Source: Azospirillum canadense (GTDB lineage: Bacteria; Pseudomonadota; Alphaproteobacteria; Azospirillales; Azospirillaceae). From it: a stretch of DNA of 64,000 nt. Both the position numbers and the translations under genes were made by a program. The notes under the pieces are model-generated. The model had not been told where the DNA came from and ran no database searches. It was given only the letters and a program-made list of their open reading frames with translations. The DNA lies in contig NZ_JAOQNG010000009.1 of assembly GCF_025961225.1 (NCBI RefSeq), positions 209,162-273,161 on the forward strand, read 5' to 3'. This document shows, in pieces, positions 18,457 through 27,307 of this stretch. Within the stretch, counting starts at the first letter, position 1; each line of letters begins with the position of its first letter.

Positions 18457-19852
18457 GCCCAGCGGCGCTCATCCGGTCCCAAAACGACCGCTTTTGCCGG
18501 TGCTTCGCCGCGAGATGCTGGCGGTACAGCTCCTGAGACGGATGCCCTATCCAGTCCTTGATGTTGGCCGCAAGGTGCTCGGCAGCAACCAGGTCCCGGA
18601 CCGCATGCTCATAGTAGGTCGATTGCGCGCGGGCGAGGACGGCGTCCGTCATCCTCCGGTACAGCAGGATTGCCGCCACCGGATGACGGCCGGACAGGGC
18701 CTTCGCCACCGGACGGAGAGTCGTATACAGGTCGCCGTTAATCGACTCGATCCGTGTCAGCACCAGACCTGCGGCGGCATCTAAGTCGAGACCGGCCAGC
18801 AGGGACATGGCGGCGTAGAGCTCGGCATGGTCGGTTGCGATATCCACGGCCTTCCGCCGGGCCTGCCCGCGCTCCTCTTGGGGCAGCCGGGACAGGTAGG
18901 CGTCGAGCGTGGGTTTCGCCAGGGTGCGACGGAACGCCGCCCAACGTGCCGCCTGCGCCTCGTCCGCGCGCCCCAGAAGGTCGAGGACCTGCACACGGAG
19001 GTCCTCGAGCTCACGCAGCTTGTGCGCCGGAACCACCGCCCGCTCGAGCCGCCCCAGCGTCTCCTCCAGACGCCCGGCCGCGATCAGGCGCTCGCAGATG
19101 GCCGCGATGGCGGCGTCCTCGGTCCCGGCAACCCGCTGCGCGGCGATGAAGGCGTCGACGTCGCCGCGCGCATCGGCGATGTCCTTGAGGCCTCGCCCCA
19201 ACGCCCAGTCCTTTGAGCCGTCATGAGCCTCCGCCCGGTGCGCCAGATCGCGCCGCAGCAGGCGCTCCAGCGCATCAAGGCCGACGGAGCCGAGGGCGTC
19301 CTTGAAGGCACGGATGATGCCGCCATGGACCCCGTAGCTGTCCTTCAGGAAGATCGCAGCCACCTCATGCGCCAGCTGCACCGGATCACGGTCAGGAACC
19401 GCCGCCCAGGCACGCCCGAAATCCCCAACGGCTTGCTGCATCACACCCCCGATCTGACCGTCGGAGTCGTCGGCGCGCTCAAACACATTCCGGTCCAAAC
19501 GGATAAAGCGGTCGAGCAGGGATGCCGCCGCCTTCGGGTCCCGGGGCTGCACGTTGTGGACGATGGCGTCCCGAATGCGGTCCAACTCCGAGGCCAGCGT
19601 GCGGCTGGTTCGCCAATCGAAGAAGCGGTCATCGGACCGAATACGATCAATCTCCAGAGCGAGACTCTGGACCAGGCGGTCGCCGGTCGCCCGGGACGCG
19701 ACCGCCAAGCGCAGAGTCTGCCGCAGACCGGCGTCCTGCCAGGAGTGCTCGACCAGGATCTCGGCCAGCCGCCGCGCGCCGAGGGCCTCGACGTCTTCGA
19801 CCGAAACCTCCGGCTCAGGCACACTCGGCGTGCATCTTGTTCTGCGTCCCAC
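18437..19852 (-). CDS. DUF6880-like protein, third gene of a three-gene operon
   Basis: A 471-residue soluble helical-repeat protein. GTG at 19852 is taken as start because no ATG fits; AGGGAAATGACG precedes it at slightly long spacing. Composition and periodic helices (LLDRFIRLDRNVFERADDSD, LKDIADARGDVDAFIAAQRV, GRLEETLGRLERAVVP, GRHPVAAILLYRRMTDAVL) fit the DUF6880 family as I recall it; I could not run a profile. It follows the 415-residue gene by 48 bp. The stop region overlaps the tail of the ISKra4 remnant by 20 bp. Confidence 0.55.
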   Translation of the reverse strand: MGRRTRCTPSVPEPEVSVEDVEALGARRLAEILVEHSWQDAGLRQTLRLAVASRATGDRLVQSLALEIDRIRSDDRFFDWRTSRTLASELDRIRDAIVHNVQPRDPKAAASLLDRFIRLDRNVFERADDSDGQIGGVMQQAVGDFGRAWAAVPDRDPVQLAHEVAAIFLKDSYGVHGGIIRAFKDALGSVGLDALERLLRRDLAHRAEAHDGSKDWALGRGLKDIADARGDVDAFIAAQRVAGTEDAAIAAICERLIAAGRLEETLGRLERAVVPAHKLRELEDLRVQVLDLLGRADEAQAARWAAFRRTLAKPTLDAYLSRLPQEERGQARRKAVDIATDHAELYAAMSLLAGLDLDAAAGLVLTRIESINGDLYTTLRPVAKALSGRHPVAAILLYRRMTDAVLARAQSTYYEHAVRDLVAAEHLAANIKDWIGHPSQELYRQHLAAKHRQKRSFWDRMSAAGLKWVGR

Positions 19853-19900
19853 GGCTCGTCATTTCCCTGTTTCCGGCTGCTGAACGGTTCTTCGGTGTCA

Positions 19901-21148
19901 TCATCGATTGACCAACCGCGAATGCCCATGCTCGAGGAGGGAGGCCAAGGCCTGCCTCATGGGCTCTCTGCCGGGCGAGCACGGCCCCGCCGCCAGCGTT
20001 GCGGCCTGCTCCCTGGCCCAGCCTTCGGCGCCGATCCGGGACGCCGCCACCAGGAGGTGATCGTAGGCGGCGTTCACCTCGGCGGCGCTCGGGTCGTAGC
20101 CAGCGCCGTTGAGCAGCCCCCAGAGGGCGTGCAGTGCTACCTGGGCGGCAAAGGTCGGGTCCTTCTCCCCGAAGTCCCGTGCGGCGCGGACCAGCGTGGC
20201 GGGCTCGGCATCCAACGCACCCGCGCAGTCCAGGGCGATGTCGAAAAAGCTCGCGTCCTTGGCGGCGGCAAACCACTTCCCCTTCTCGCCGCGCGCCGCG
20301 ATCAGGTCGAGCAGAACCTGGCGCGGCTCCTTTCCCGGATACCGGCGAAGGGTGTCACGGTAGGTGGCGAGGTAGGTCACCCCTGCGCCCGCCCGCAGGC
20401 CGAAGCGGCGGTAGGCCTCCTCCTCGCGCCCGGCCTTCAGCAGGACGCTTTCGCAGAACCGGTCAATCCGGCGTTCGTCGTAGCCACCCAACTTGGAGTC
20501 GCGGCACGCCTCGGCGTAGGCAAGCGCGGCCTCGTAAAGACCTTGGCGCGCCAGCGCCTCCGCACCATACCGATGGTCCGACCAGAACCTGTGATCTCGG
20601 AGCCTCAGCAGTTCGAGAAGGTCTCCGTAGCGGCCAACCTCCAGCAGACAGGAAAGGCAGATCGTGCCACCGACGACGTAGCCGCCGGGCACCTCCCCGG
20701 ACCAGACCCGCCGCAACAGTGGCAGCAGCCGGTCGGCGTACTCGTTCATCAGTTCCGGATAGACCGCAATCTCGCCCCACCGCTCCTCGATCGGCCAGAG
20801 GTATTGCACGCCGTCGTCCTGGATCGCCTCGTACAGACGTTCCAACCATGCCGCCCGCATCTTCGGGCTGGTGGGTGCGGCGATCAAAATCGGGATGACG
20901 GCCTCGAGCGCGTCGTGGACGGCACGCCCGAGCGCCCCCGAGGAGGTGTCGATGTCCTGAAAGGCGGGCCAGACCCGTTCCGCGAGGACCACGGCCCCCT
21001 CCCCCGCCGTCAACGGATCGGACTTGGCGGCCGTCTTGATCTCCGACACAGCCTCCTTCAGCCGCGTGACGGCGGTTTTCGACCCGCGCCATCCGAAGCC
21101 GCTGGTCCGAAGTTTGGACCGGAACGCCCATTTGTGCCGGCTCGCCAT
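19901..21148 (-). CDS. hypothetical helical-repeat protein, second gene of the operon
   Basis: 415 residues starting MASRHKWAFRSKLRTSGFGW, with ACGGAGG upstream lying across the stop of the previous gene (21164). This implies tight co-translation. Helical repeats (YGDLLELLRLRDHRFWSDHR, EALARQGLYEAALAYAEACR, CESVLLKAGREEEAYRRFGL) suggest a TPR-like scaffold. No catalytic motif or membrane segment is seen and no family is recognised. The conserved order with DUF2786 and DUF6880-type genes implies a joint role. Confidence 0.6.
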   Translation of the reverse strand: MASRHKWAFRSKLRTSGFGWRGSKTAVTRLKEAVSEIKTAAKSDPLTAGEGAVVLAERVWPAFQDIDTSSGALGRAVHDALEAVIPILIAAPTSPKMRAAWLERLYEAIQDDGVQYLWPIEERWGEIAVYPELMNEYADRLLPLLRRVWSGEVPGGYVVGGTICLSCLLEVGRYGDLLELLRLRDHRFWSDHRYGAEALARQGLYEAALAYAEACRDSKLGGYDERRIDRFCESVLLKAGREEEAYRRFGLRAGAGVTYLATYRDTLRRYPGKEPRQVLLDLIAARGEKGKWFAAAKDASFFDIALDCAGALDAEPATLVRAARDFGEKDPTFAAQVALHALWGLLNGAGYDPSAAEVNAAYDHLLVAASRIGAEGWAREQAATLAAGPCSPGREPMRQALASLLEHGHSRLVNR

Positions 21149-21163
21149 TTTCAGTCGCCTCCG

Positions 21164-21913
21164 TCAGCCGACCTTCCGTGCGAGGCGTGCCGCAACCTCT
21201 CCCGAAACGCCTGGATAGATGGCGAGCTTTCGTCCGGCGGTCTGCCCGGCCTCGAAGGCATTCTTCGTCACCGACCGCCCGGACGAGCGAGATTTCCGGA
21301 GATTTAAGTTGAGCTTGGCCAGTTCCTCCTCGACGACGGCTGTCTTGACGACCACCAGGTCACGGCCGGTGGTGGCGTTCGCGGCGTCGCGCTGGCTCTT
21401 CATGTCCGCGAGTTTCTCCGCGACGGATGCCGCCATGCCGTGCAGGAACGCGGTGCGGACCGTGCGTCGGTCGTCGGGATGGTAGCGCAAATAGTCCTTG
21501 GTCCTCTTGAACCGCTCAACCTCGGTGTGCATGGCCGTCGACACCAGGTCCGTGATGTACTGCGCGACCGTGGCGTCCGGCGACAGGCCGAAGAAAACAT
21601 AGCGGAACTCGCCACATCCATTTTTCTCGCGCCACACCCGGCAGTCGCAGAATACCGCGATGGCATTCACGCAGCCATCCAGCGGGACCCGCTGCTTGCG
21701 GTGGGTCTCGACGACGGCGCGCTCGCAGGCCTCCTCGCGGATTTCGATGTCGCTGAGCGACAGGTCGTGCTGGTCGAGCAGTTCGGCGACTTTCGCCGCG
21801 GCCGCCCACGCCTCCTGCTCGGTGCAGCCGTTCTCTACGGTTTTGGCACGCAAGGCCTGGGTGCGCGCCTTCAGACGGCCAAGGTCACCGGCGCGTGCTG
21901 AGATGTCGGTCAT
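21164..21913 (-). CDS. DUF2786/DUF7168-type protein, first gene of the operon
   Basis: The preferred start is ATG 21913 (MTDISARAGDLGRLKARTQA); the longer frame from 21970 has no better ribosome site. The N-terminus (LRAKTVENGCTEQEAWAAAA then KVAELLDQHDLSLSDIEI) matches DUF2786. The rest resembles the DUF7168 metallopeptidase-like tail found in phage and plasmid proteins, but I see no HExxH. The C-terminal KNAFEAGQTAGRKLAIYPGV is typical of the group. It heads a tightly spaced minus-strand operon of three. Confidence 0.65.
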   Translation of the reverse strand: MTDISARAGDLGRLKARTQALRAKTVENGCTEQEAWAAAAKVAELLDQHDLSLSDIEIREEACERAVVETHRKQRVPLDGCVNAIAVFCDCRVWREKNGCGEFRYVFFGLSPDATVAQYITDLVSTAMHTEVERFKRTKDYLRYHPDDRRTVRTAFLHGMAASVAEKLADMKSQRDAANATTGRDLVVVKTAVVEEELAKLNLNLRKSRSSGRSVTKNAFEAGQTAGRKLAIYPGVSGEVAARLARKVG

Positions 21914-22023
21914 CACGGAGATCCGCTTCGGTCGGGTCCGACAGCTTCCACAGATTCCGTCCCGAAGCAAGGCAGCAATGGCTCCCCGAACATGCCGGTT
22001 GACGGCCGTGTTCAGCGGTCGGC

Positions 22024-23055
22024 ATGGCTGCCGCTTTCTGCCCCATGGAATACCGCGGTTTTAGCAGGCGCGTCTCGTCACGCCTTCTTGTGGAGCTTGC
22101 ACCATCTTGCCCTGCCCCGCCTCTCTACGCCACGCAGGGCGCCACACCGGTCGCCCGCTCCACCGGCGCCGCCGCGGCGGCGGCCGTTCCACCACCGCCC
22201 GAGCTGAATCCCTACACACCGTTGGGCGACACGCACGACGCCTGGCGCCAGCCGGTCGCCGCACCGGGCCAGGTCGCGCCGGGCGTGCGCCTGCTGCGCA
22301 TGCGCGACAACATGGTGGGCGTCATTCACACCCGCGCCTTCAAGCAGACGCTGATCCGGTTGTCGCCGTGCGAGGAGATCACTCTGGCCAGCGTCGGGGA
22401 GTCGCGCGGCTTCACCGCGACGGTGGAAGCGATCAAGGCGGGCGGCGCGGCGCAAGCCAAGGCGCGCGGCATCCCGCTCAACGAGGCGGAGCTCTCGACC
22501 ATCGTCGCGGGCTCCGACACCAGCCTGCACATCCGCACCCGCTCCGGCCGCCTCTACGCCTTCCAGGTGTTCGCCGAGACGCTCGACTACGACAAGGTCT
22601 CCGACCTCTCGGTGATCGTCGAGCACGACGCGGCCTGCCAGGCCGAGGCCGTGGTCACCTCCGCGGCCGCCCCTGGCGACTTCGTCCGCCGCATTCCCTT
22701 CGACGCGGCGAAGATGCGCTTCGACGCCTACCGGGCGTTCGGCGCCGACCCCTCGGTCGCCTGGCTGGCCCCCGACCACCTCGCCTTCGACGGGCTGTGG
22801 CTGTTCATCGACTACGGCCGCCGCGCCGACCAAATCGCCAAACCGATCGCGCTCAACGTCGTGGAGGGCGTGCCCTCGCCGGCGCAGCAGGAGTGGATCG
22901 GCCCGGACAGCGCCATGCTGGTGGTCAAGTCGCCGGCCGACACGGTGATGCTGCAGTCCGGCGGCACGTGGCTGTGCGTCCGGCGGGTAACCCCGGACGG
23001 CCCGCCGCCGCCACTCAGCGTCTTCGCCATCGACCCGGCGCTCGGCAAGCCGTGA
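22024..23055 (+). CDS. virB9: VirB9/TrbG-like type IV secretion protein, N-terminus doubtful
   Basis: Residues about 75-343 form a VirB9-like outer-membrane core subunit. One beta-rich domain covers VGVIHTRAFKQTLIRLSPCE to FQVFAETLDYDKVSDLSVIV. After a linker comes the C-terminal domain (MRFDAYRAFGADPSVAWLAP, DGLWLFIDYGRRADQIAKPI, MLQSGGTWLCVRRV). The N-terminal 60 residues (CPMEYRGFSRRVSS...) lack a signal peptide and look like read-in from other DNA, so the true 5' end may be lost. No virB1-virB8 lies upstream. The virB10 start follows 10 bp after its stop. Confidence 0.72.
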   Translation: MAAAFCPMEYRGFSRRVSSRLLVELAPSCPAPPLYATQGATPVARSTGAAAAAAVPPPPELNPYTPLGDTHDAWRQPVAAPGQVAPGVRLLRMRDNMVGVIHTRAFKQTLIRLSPCEEITLASVGESRGFTATVEAIKAGGAAQAKARGIPLNEAELSTIVAGSDTSLHIRTRSGRLYAFQVFAETLDYDKVSDLSVIVEHDAACQAEAVVTSAAAPGDFVRRIPFDAAKMRFDAYRAFGADPSVAWLAPDHLAFDGLWLFIDYGRRADQIAKPIALNVVEGVPSPAQQEWIGPDSAMLVVKSPADTVMLQSGGTWLCVRRVTPDGPPPPLSVFAIDPALGKP

Positions 23056-23065
23056 CGGAGCAATC

Positions 23066-24763
23066 ATGCGTGTGACCGCGAAAGGCGCCTGGATCGGCGG
23101 CGGCGCCCTCATCCTGGTGGTGATCGCCGCCTCGGCCTTCTGGGACGACAAGGCGCCCCCTCCCCCGCCCCCTCCCCCGCCGATGCTGGCGACCGGGCCG
23201 GCGAGCGTGCCCGCGTTCCAGACAAGCGCGCCGCCCACGCCCTCCTCGCCCCCAGCGGCCACGCCGGCGCCGGCGGCCGAGCCCGGGCGTCTGCAGGTCG
23301 AGCCGCCGACACTGCGCCTGGAAGGCCTGGTGGGCGGGGCGACCCGCGCCACGGTGCGCGTGACCAACACCGGCGGCGCGCGCCTGGCGCTGACCGCCGG
23401 GCTCAACGGCGACGGCGCCTACGCGCTCGACGGCGGCTGCCCCGAGGCGCTCGACAGAGCCCAGAGCTGCCTGCTCGGCCTGGTGTTCCGGCCGCTCGTC
23501 GCGGGCGCCGCGGCCGGCCAGCTGCTGGTGCAGCCGGCGGTCGGCGATCCGCTCGCCGTGGCCCTCGACGGCGTGGCGGCGGCGCCCGCCGCCATCGCCA
23601 CCGCGCCGCCGGCGCCCGACACCAGCCTGCGCGACCGGATGCGCGAGCAGCGCCTGGCCGGCGTTCCGCACCTCGGACCACCGCCGCCGCGCGACGCGCC
23701 ACGCGCCGTGCAGGAGGAGTACCAGGCGCGCCAGCAGCAGGTGCGCGCCGTCAACGCGGCGCCGGAACCGGCGACGACGCAGCCGGACTACGGCGGCTAT
23801 CCGTCCTACAAATCGAGCCTGCCCGTGGACAGCTGCCGCGTCGTCGGCGCCGACAGCGTCATCGAAGCGCACCTTCTGACCTACATCGACAGCGCGCAGT
23901 GCGGCGAGGTGCGCGCCATCGTCGACCGCCACGTCTACAACTCGGGCGGCGACGGCCGCTGCCGCACCGTGCTCATCCCGGCGGGCAGCTCGATCATCGG
24001 CGAGTGCACGGCGGTCGGCGGCAGCCAGGAGCGCGTCGACGTCCGGTGGCGGCGCATCATCCGCGCCGGCGACCGCGCACACATCCTCATCGAGGAAGCG
24101 GCGAGCGACGCGCTCGGCCGCAAGGGCCTGCCGGGCCACATCGACCGCGGCACCGACCGGGCGCTGCTGGCCACCGTCCTCGGCGCGGCGGTGAACGCGG
24201 CGACCGGCGGGCTGATCGGCGCCCTCGACCGCTCGACCATCACCTCGGCGATCGACATCACGACCGGGCTGGCGACGAGCACGCAGTCCAAGCGCAGCGC
24301 CGCCGGCGAGGCGGCGGTGGCCTTCGGGCGGACGATGGCCGACGGCGTCAACGGCCTGGTCGAGCGCGAGCTGGAGCGGTTGCGCGCGCAGAGCCAGGTG
24401 ATCGTGCCGCCGGGCACCAAGGTGCTGATCGTGCCGACGACCGACCTGTGGATCCGCTCACCAGCGGAAGGGCCGATGGTGATGGGGGAAACCGGCCGCG
24501 GCGTCGGGGAGCGCCTCAACCCGCAATTCCAGCCGAACGTCCAGCCGAACGGGGCGTCGCGGACGCCGCCGTCCAACGTCGTCCCGACCTACCCGCCCTC
24601 CCCGTACCCATCGCCCGGCGGCGCGTCCTCCGGCTACGAACCGTCGCGCACGGGCACCGTGCAGCAAAGCGGCGCCGTGCTGGCGCCGGGCCAGAGCAGC
24701 ACCTTCGGCTCGGCCAATTCCGGCGTGACGGTGCAGCGGGTCAAGCCGGGAGGGACGTGGTAA
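23066..24763 (+). CDS. virB10: VirB10/TrbI-like type IV secretion protein with Ig-like insert
   Basis: 565 residues. A short cytoplasmic head and one transmembrane helix (WIGGGALILVVIAASAFW, about 11-28) come first, then a proline-rich linker (PPPPPPPPP). An inserted ~100-residue Ig/ASH-like domain follows (LQVEPPTLRLEGLVGGATRA to LVFRPLVAGAAAGQLLV), then the VirB10 barrel (CRTVLIPAGSSIIGECTAVG, WRRIIRAGDRAHILIEEA, GTKVLIVPTTDLWI). It spans the envelope, linking the inner-membrane ATPases to the VirB9 ring. The Ig-like domain is not part of classical VirB10. Confidence 0.85.
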   Translation: MRVTAKGAWIGGGALILVVIAASAFWDDKAPPPPPPPPPMLATGPASVPAFQTSAPPTPSSPPAATPAPAAEPGRLQVEPPTLRLEGLVGGATRATVRVTNTGGARLALTAGLNGDGAYALDGGCPEALDRAQSCLLGLVFRPLVAGAAAGQLLVQPAVGDPLAVALDGVAAAPAAIATAPPAPDTSLRDRMREQRLAGVPHLGPPPPRDAPRAVQEEYQARQQQVRAVNAAPEPATTQPDYGGYPSYKSSLPVDSCRVVGADSVIEAHLLTYIDSAQCGEVRAIVDRHVYNSGGDGRCRTVLIPAGSSIIGECTAVGGSQERVDVRWRRIIRAGDRAHILIEEAASDALGRKGLPGHIDRGTDRALLATVLGAAVNAATGGLIGALDRSTITSAIDITTGLATSTQSKRSAAGEAAVAFGRTMADGVNGLVERELERLRAQSQVIVPPGTKVLIVPTTDLWIRSPAEGPMVMGETGRGVGERLNPQFQPNVQPNGASRTPPSNVVPTYPPSPYPSPGGASSGYEPSRTGTVQQSGAVLAPGQSSTFGSANSGVTVQRVKPGGTW

Positions 24764-25756
24764 GTGGAACACTGGACGCTGGAGAACCACCCGTCGATCA
24801 AGGAGCTCGTGCGGCCGCTGACGCCGTATATCAAGGATCAGCGGATCACCGAGATCAGCATCAACGCGTTCGGCGAGGTCTGGATCGAGCGGGTCGGCCA
24901 GGGCTACCGCGCCGAGGCGGCGCCGTGGTGCACGCCCGAGTGGGCCTGGATGCTGTGCCTCGGGCTGGCCAACGTGTCGGGCCACGCCTTCCCGCGCACG
25001 CGGGAACACCTCAGCGCCAAGCCGATCCTGTCGCTCGTCCTGCCCGGCCGGCATCGCCTGCACGCCATCCTCGGCAACGCGGTGCCGAGCGGCGTTTCGC
25101 TGTCGATCCGCCTGTACCGCGTCGACGACACGCGCACCTTGCGCGACTTCGGGCTGAGCGACGCCGTCGCGGCGCGCCTGCGCACGACCATCGCGGACGG
25201 CGCCACCGTTCTGGTGTCGGGCGCGGTCGGTTCGGGCAAGTCGTCGCTGCTGCGCCTCCTGGCCCGCGACATCCGCATGGACCGCCGCCTCGTGGTGATC
25301 GGCGACCTCGACGAGCTCGACCTGCCCCACCGCAACCAGACCCGCCTGATGCGCAACCGCTTCGCCCAGGCGGCCACCGCGCTCGACTTCGGCGACCTGA
25401 TCGACAGCGTGCTGCGGCTCAACGGCTCGGTCACCGTGCTCAACGAGCTGTCCTACGACAACGCCGTGCCGGCGTTGCGGCTGCTCAACACCGGGGCCCT
25501 CGGCGGCTTTCTCACCACCTTGCATTCGAACTCGCCGCTCGACGCCCTCGAGGCGTGGCGGCGCAACGTCGCCATGCGCGAGGGCAGCCAGGGCAGCGCG
25601 GAGATCGTCGCGTTCCTGGCACGGACCGTCGATGTGGTGGTGCACGTCGCCAAGACCGGGATCGACCGCCGCGAGGTGACCGGGATTGCCTGGAAGGATC
25701 CGGCGACCGGCGATCTGGACGTTCCGTGGCGCCGGATGATCAACGGAGCGCTCTGA
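24764..25756 (+). CDS. virB11: VirB11-like type IV secretion ATPase
   Basis: 330 residues from GTG 24764, directly after the virB10 stop, with GGGAGGG upstream. The N-terminal domain (1-120) precedes a RecA-like ATPase domain: Walker A GAVGSGKS at 153-160, an Asp-box-like IGDLDELD at about 179-186, the Walker B region VTVLNEL, and a His box TTLHSNS. It forms a cytosolic hexamer that powers pilus assembly or substrate transfer. Translationally coupled to virB10. Confidence 0.88.
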   Translation: MEHWTLENHPSIKELVRPLTPYIKDQRITEISINAFGEVWIERVGQGYRAEAAPWCTPEWAWMLCLGLANVSGHAFPRTREHLSAKPILSLVLPGRHRLHAILGNAVPSGVSLSIRLYRVDDTRTLRDFGLSDAVAARLRTTIADGATVLVSGAVGSGKSSLLRLLARDIRMDRRLVVIGDLDELDLPHRNQTRLMRNRFAQAATALDFGDLIDSVLRLNGSVTVLNELSYDNAVPALRLLNTGALGGFLTTLHSNSPLDALEAWRRNVAMREGSQGSAEIVAFLARTVDVVVHVAKTGIDRREVTGIAWKDPATGDLDVPWRRMINGAL

Positions 25757-25807
25757 GGGAGCCCGTGGGTCCGGTGGACCCGCGGGCCAAGCGGGAGGAA
25801 CGGCGCG

Positions 25808-27307
25808 ATGCGCGAATGGCTCGAGGACGAGCCCGGCCGACGGAAATGGCTGTGGTGGCAGATCGGGGCGCTGTGCGCCGGCCTCGCCGTCGGCGGCCTT
25901 CTCATGGTGCTGAGCTGGCCGGTGGCGCAGCTCTACGACCCGTGGATCGCCACGCCCCAGGGCTGGGTGCGCGACGGACGCTACTGGCCACCAGGGCTCG
26001 GAATCCGCTGGGTCGAGGCGACCGGCTCCTTCCTCGTCGGCGTGTGGGGGGCGCTCGACGGCTGGTGGCCGCACTTGGTCGAGCGCTTCTGGGAGCAGCC
26101 GCTGGAGGGGCGCGGCGCCTGGCCCTGGCTCTTCCATCGGTGGACGGGGGCGGTGTGGAGCGGTCCGGCGCCGGAGTGGCTGGTCAGCTGGACGGCCGCC
26201 CTGGTCACCTTCCTGGTGCTGGCGCGCGTCTGTCCGCACGATCCGCGCTACGTCTCCAAGGGCGCGGCGAAGTGGGCGACGCTGCGCGACCTGCGGCTCG
26301 ACCGCCTGTTCTGCCGCACCGGTCTGGTGCTGACGCTGTACGCCGGCTCGCCGGTCAGCCCGACGATGCGCGGCGGCGCGGTCCGGAACTGGGAGTGGCT
26401 GTCCGCGCTTGTCGTGGCGCCGCCCGGAACGGGCAAGTCGGTGCTCCTCACGACGAACCTGCTGGCGGATTGGCCGGACGACGCCGAGCTGCCGGGACCG
26501 TCGATCGTCGTTAACGACCCCAAGGGCGAGCTGTTCGAAACCACCGGCGCCTGGCGCGCGCAGCTCGGCCCAGTGTTCCGCCTGGCCTGGGGCAACAACC
26601 AGGGCCACCGCTACAATTTCCTGTCGGTGCGCGCCATGCCCTTCGGCATGACCCTGGCGCGGCTGCGCCGGGAGCTGCTGACCGCGCTCGACCAGCACTA
26701 TGAGGACGCGCGCACGGTGTTCAACCGCGTGCTGCGCGAGGTGGAGCGCGGCGTCGGTTGGCACGAGCGGCTCGTCGCCGAGCCGGAGCGCGTCGGCACC
26801 CTGCGCGAGAACGCCAAGGCGGACACCGGCCGGCTCTTCGCAACGCGGGCCGGCGACTTTGAAGAGGCGCAGGGCCTGGTCGGCAAGCTGGAGACCTTCG
26901 TCGACCGCACCTGCGCGACGCTGATTCCGGAGACGATCGAAGCGCACTGGCGCAACACCGGGCGGGCGGCGCTCGCCGGCTTCATTCTCTACGAGCTGCA
27001 CCGCGCCGAGCTGGAGGCCCGTGAGGCGACCTTCTCCGACCTGCTGTTCTGGCTGGAGGGCGCCCTGGATGAGGGCAAGGACAGTTTCAGCGACTTGCAG
27101 GTTACGCGTCCGGTCACCGACGAGCAGGGCGTCCACCACCCGGGCACGGCGGCCCTGCCCGACATCATCGGGACGCAGCAGAACCCGACGGGCGGCGATG
27201 CCGCCGACGGCGACCGCACCGCCACGCTGCTGGAGGACGCCATCGCGTTCGGCAAGCGCAACGGCTTCAGCCCGCGCTGCCTGCAGGAGCCAACGGCCTG
27301 CTCATGA
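25808..27307 (+). CDS. virD4: VirD4/TraG coupling protein, N-terminal part
   Basis: 499 residues: N-terminal transmembrane helices (about 18-40 and 126-140) and the start of the coupling ATPase with Walker A PPGTGKS near 205-211 and NDPKGELFETTG. The frame ends in an unnatural tail (QEPTACS) at 27307. The remaining half, with Walker B, lies in the next frame. Inserting one G in GAGCC (27287-27291) would fuse both into one ~810-residue VirD4. As written, this product lacks Walker B. Confidence 0.8.
   Translation: MREWLEDEPGRRKWLWWQIGALCAGLAVGGLLMVLSWPVAQLYDPWIATPQGWVRDGRYWPPGLGIRWVEATGSFLVGVWGALDGWWPHLVERFWEQPLEGRGAWPWLFHRWTGAVWSGPAPEWLVSWTAALVTFLVLARVCPHDPRYVSKGAAKWATLRDLRLDRLFCRTGLVLTLYAGSPVSPTMRGGAVRNWEWLSALVVAPPGTGKSVLLTTNLLADWPDDAELPGPSIVVNDPKGELFETTGAWRAQLGPVFRLAWGNNQGHRYNFLSVRAMPFGMTLARLRRELLTALDQHYEDARTVFNRVLREVERGVGWHERLVAEPERVGTLRENAKADTGRLFATRAGDFEEAQGLVGKLETFVDRTCATLIPETIEAHWRNTGRAALAGFILYELHRAELEAREATFSDLLFWLEGALDEGKDSFSDLQVTRPVTDEQGVHHPGTAALPDIIGTQQNPTGGDAADGDRTATLLEDAIAFGKRNGFSPRCLQEPTACS

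Noticed and set aside
24458-27139. An 893-residue minus-strand frame and an 871-residue plus-strand frame over virB10-virD4
   Set aside because: Both are GC shadows of the VirB10, VirB11 and VirD4 frames, which carry all recognisable domains.
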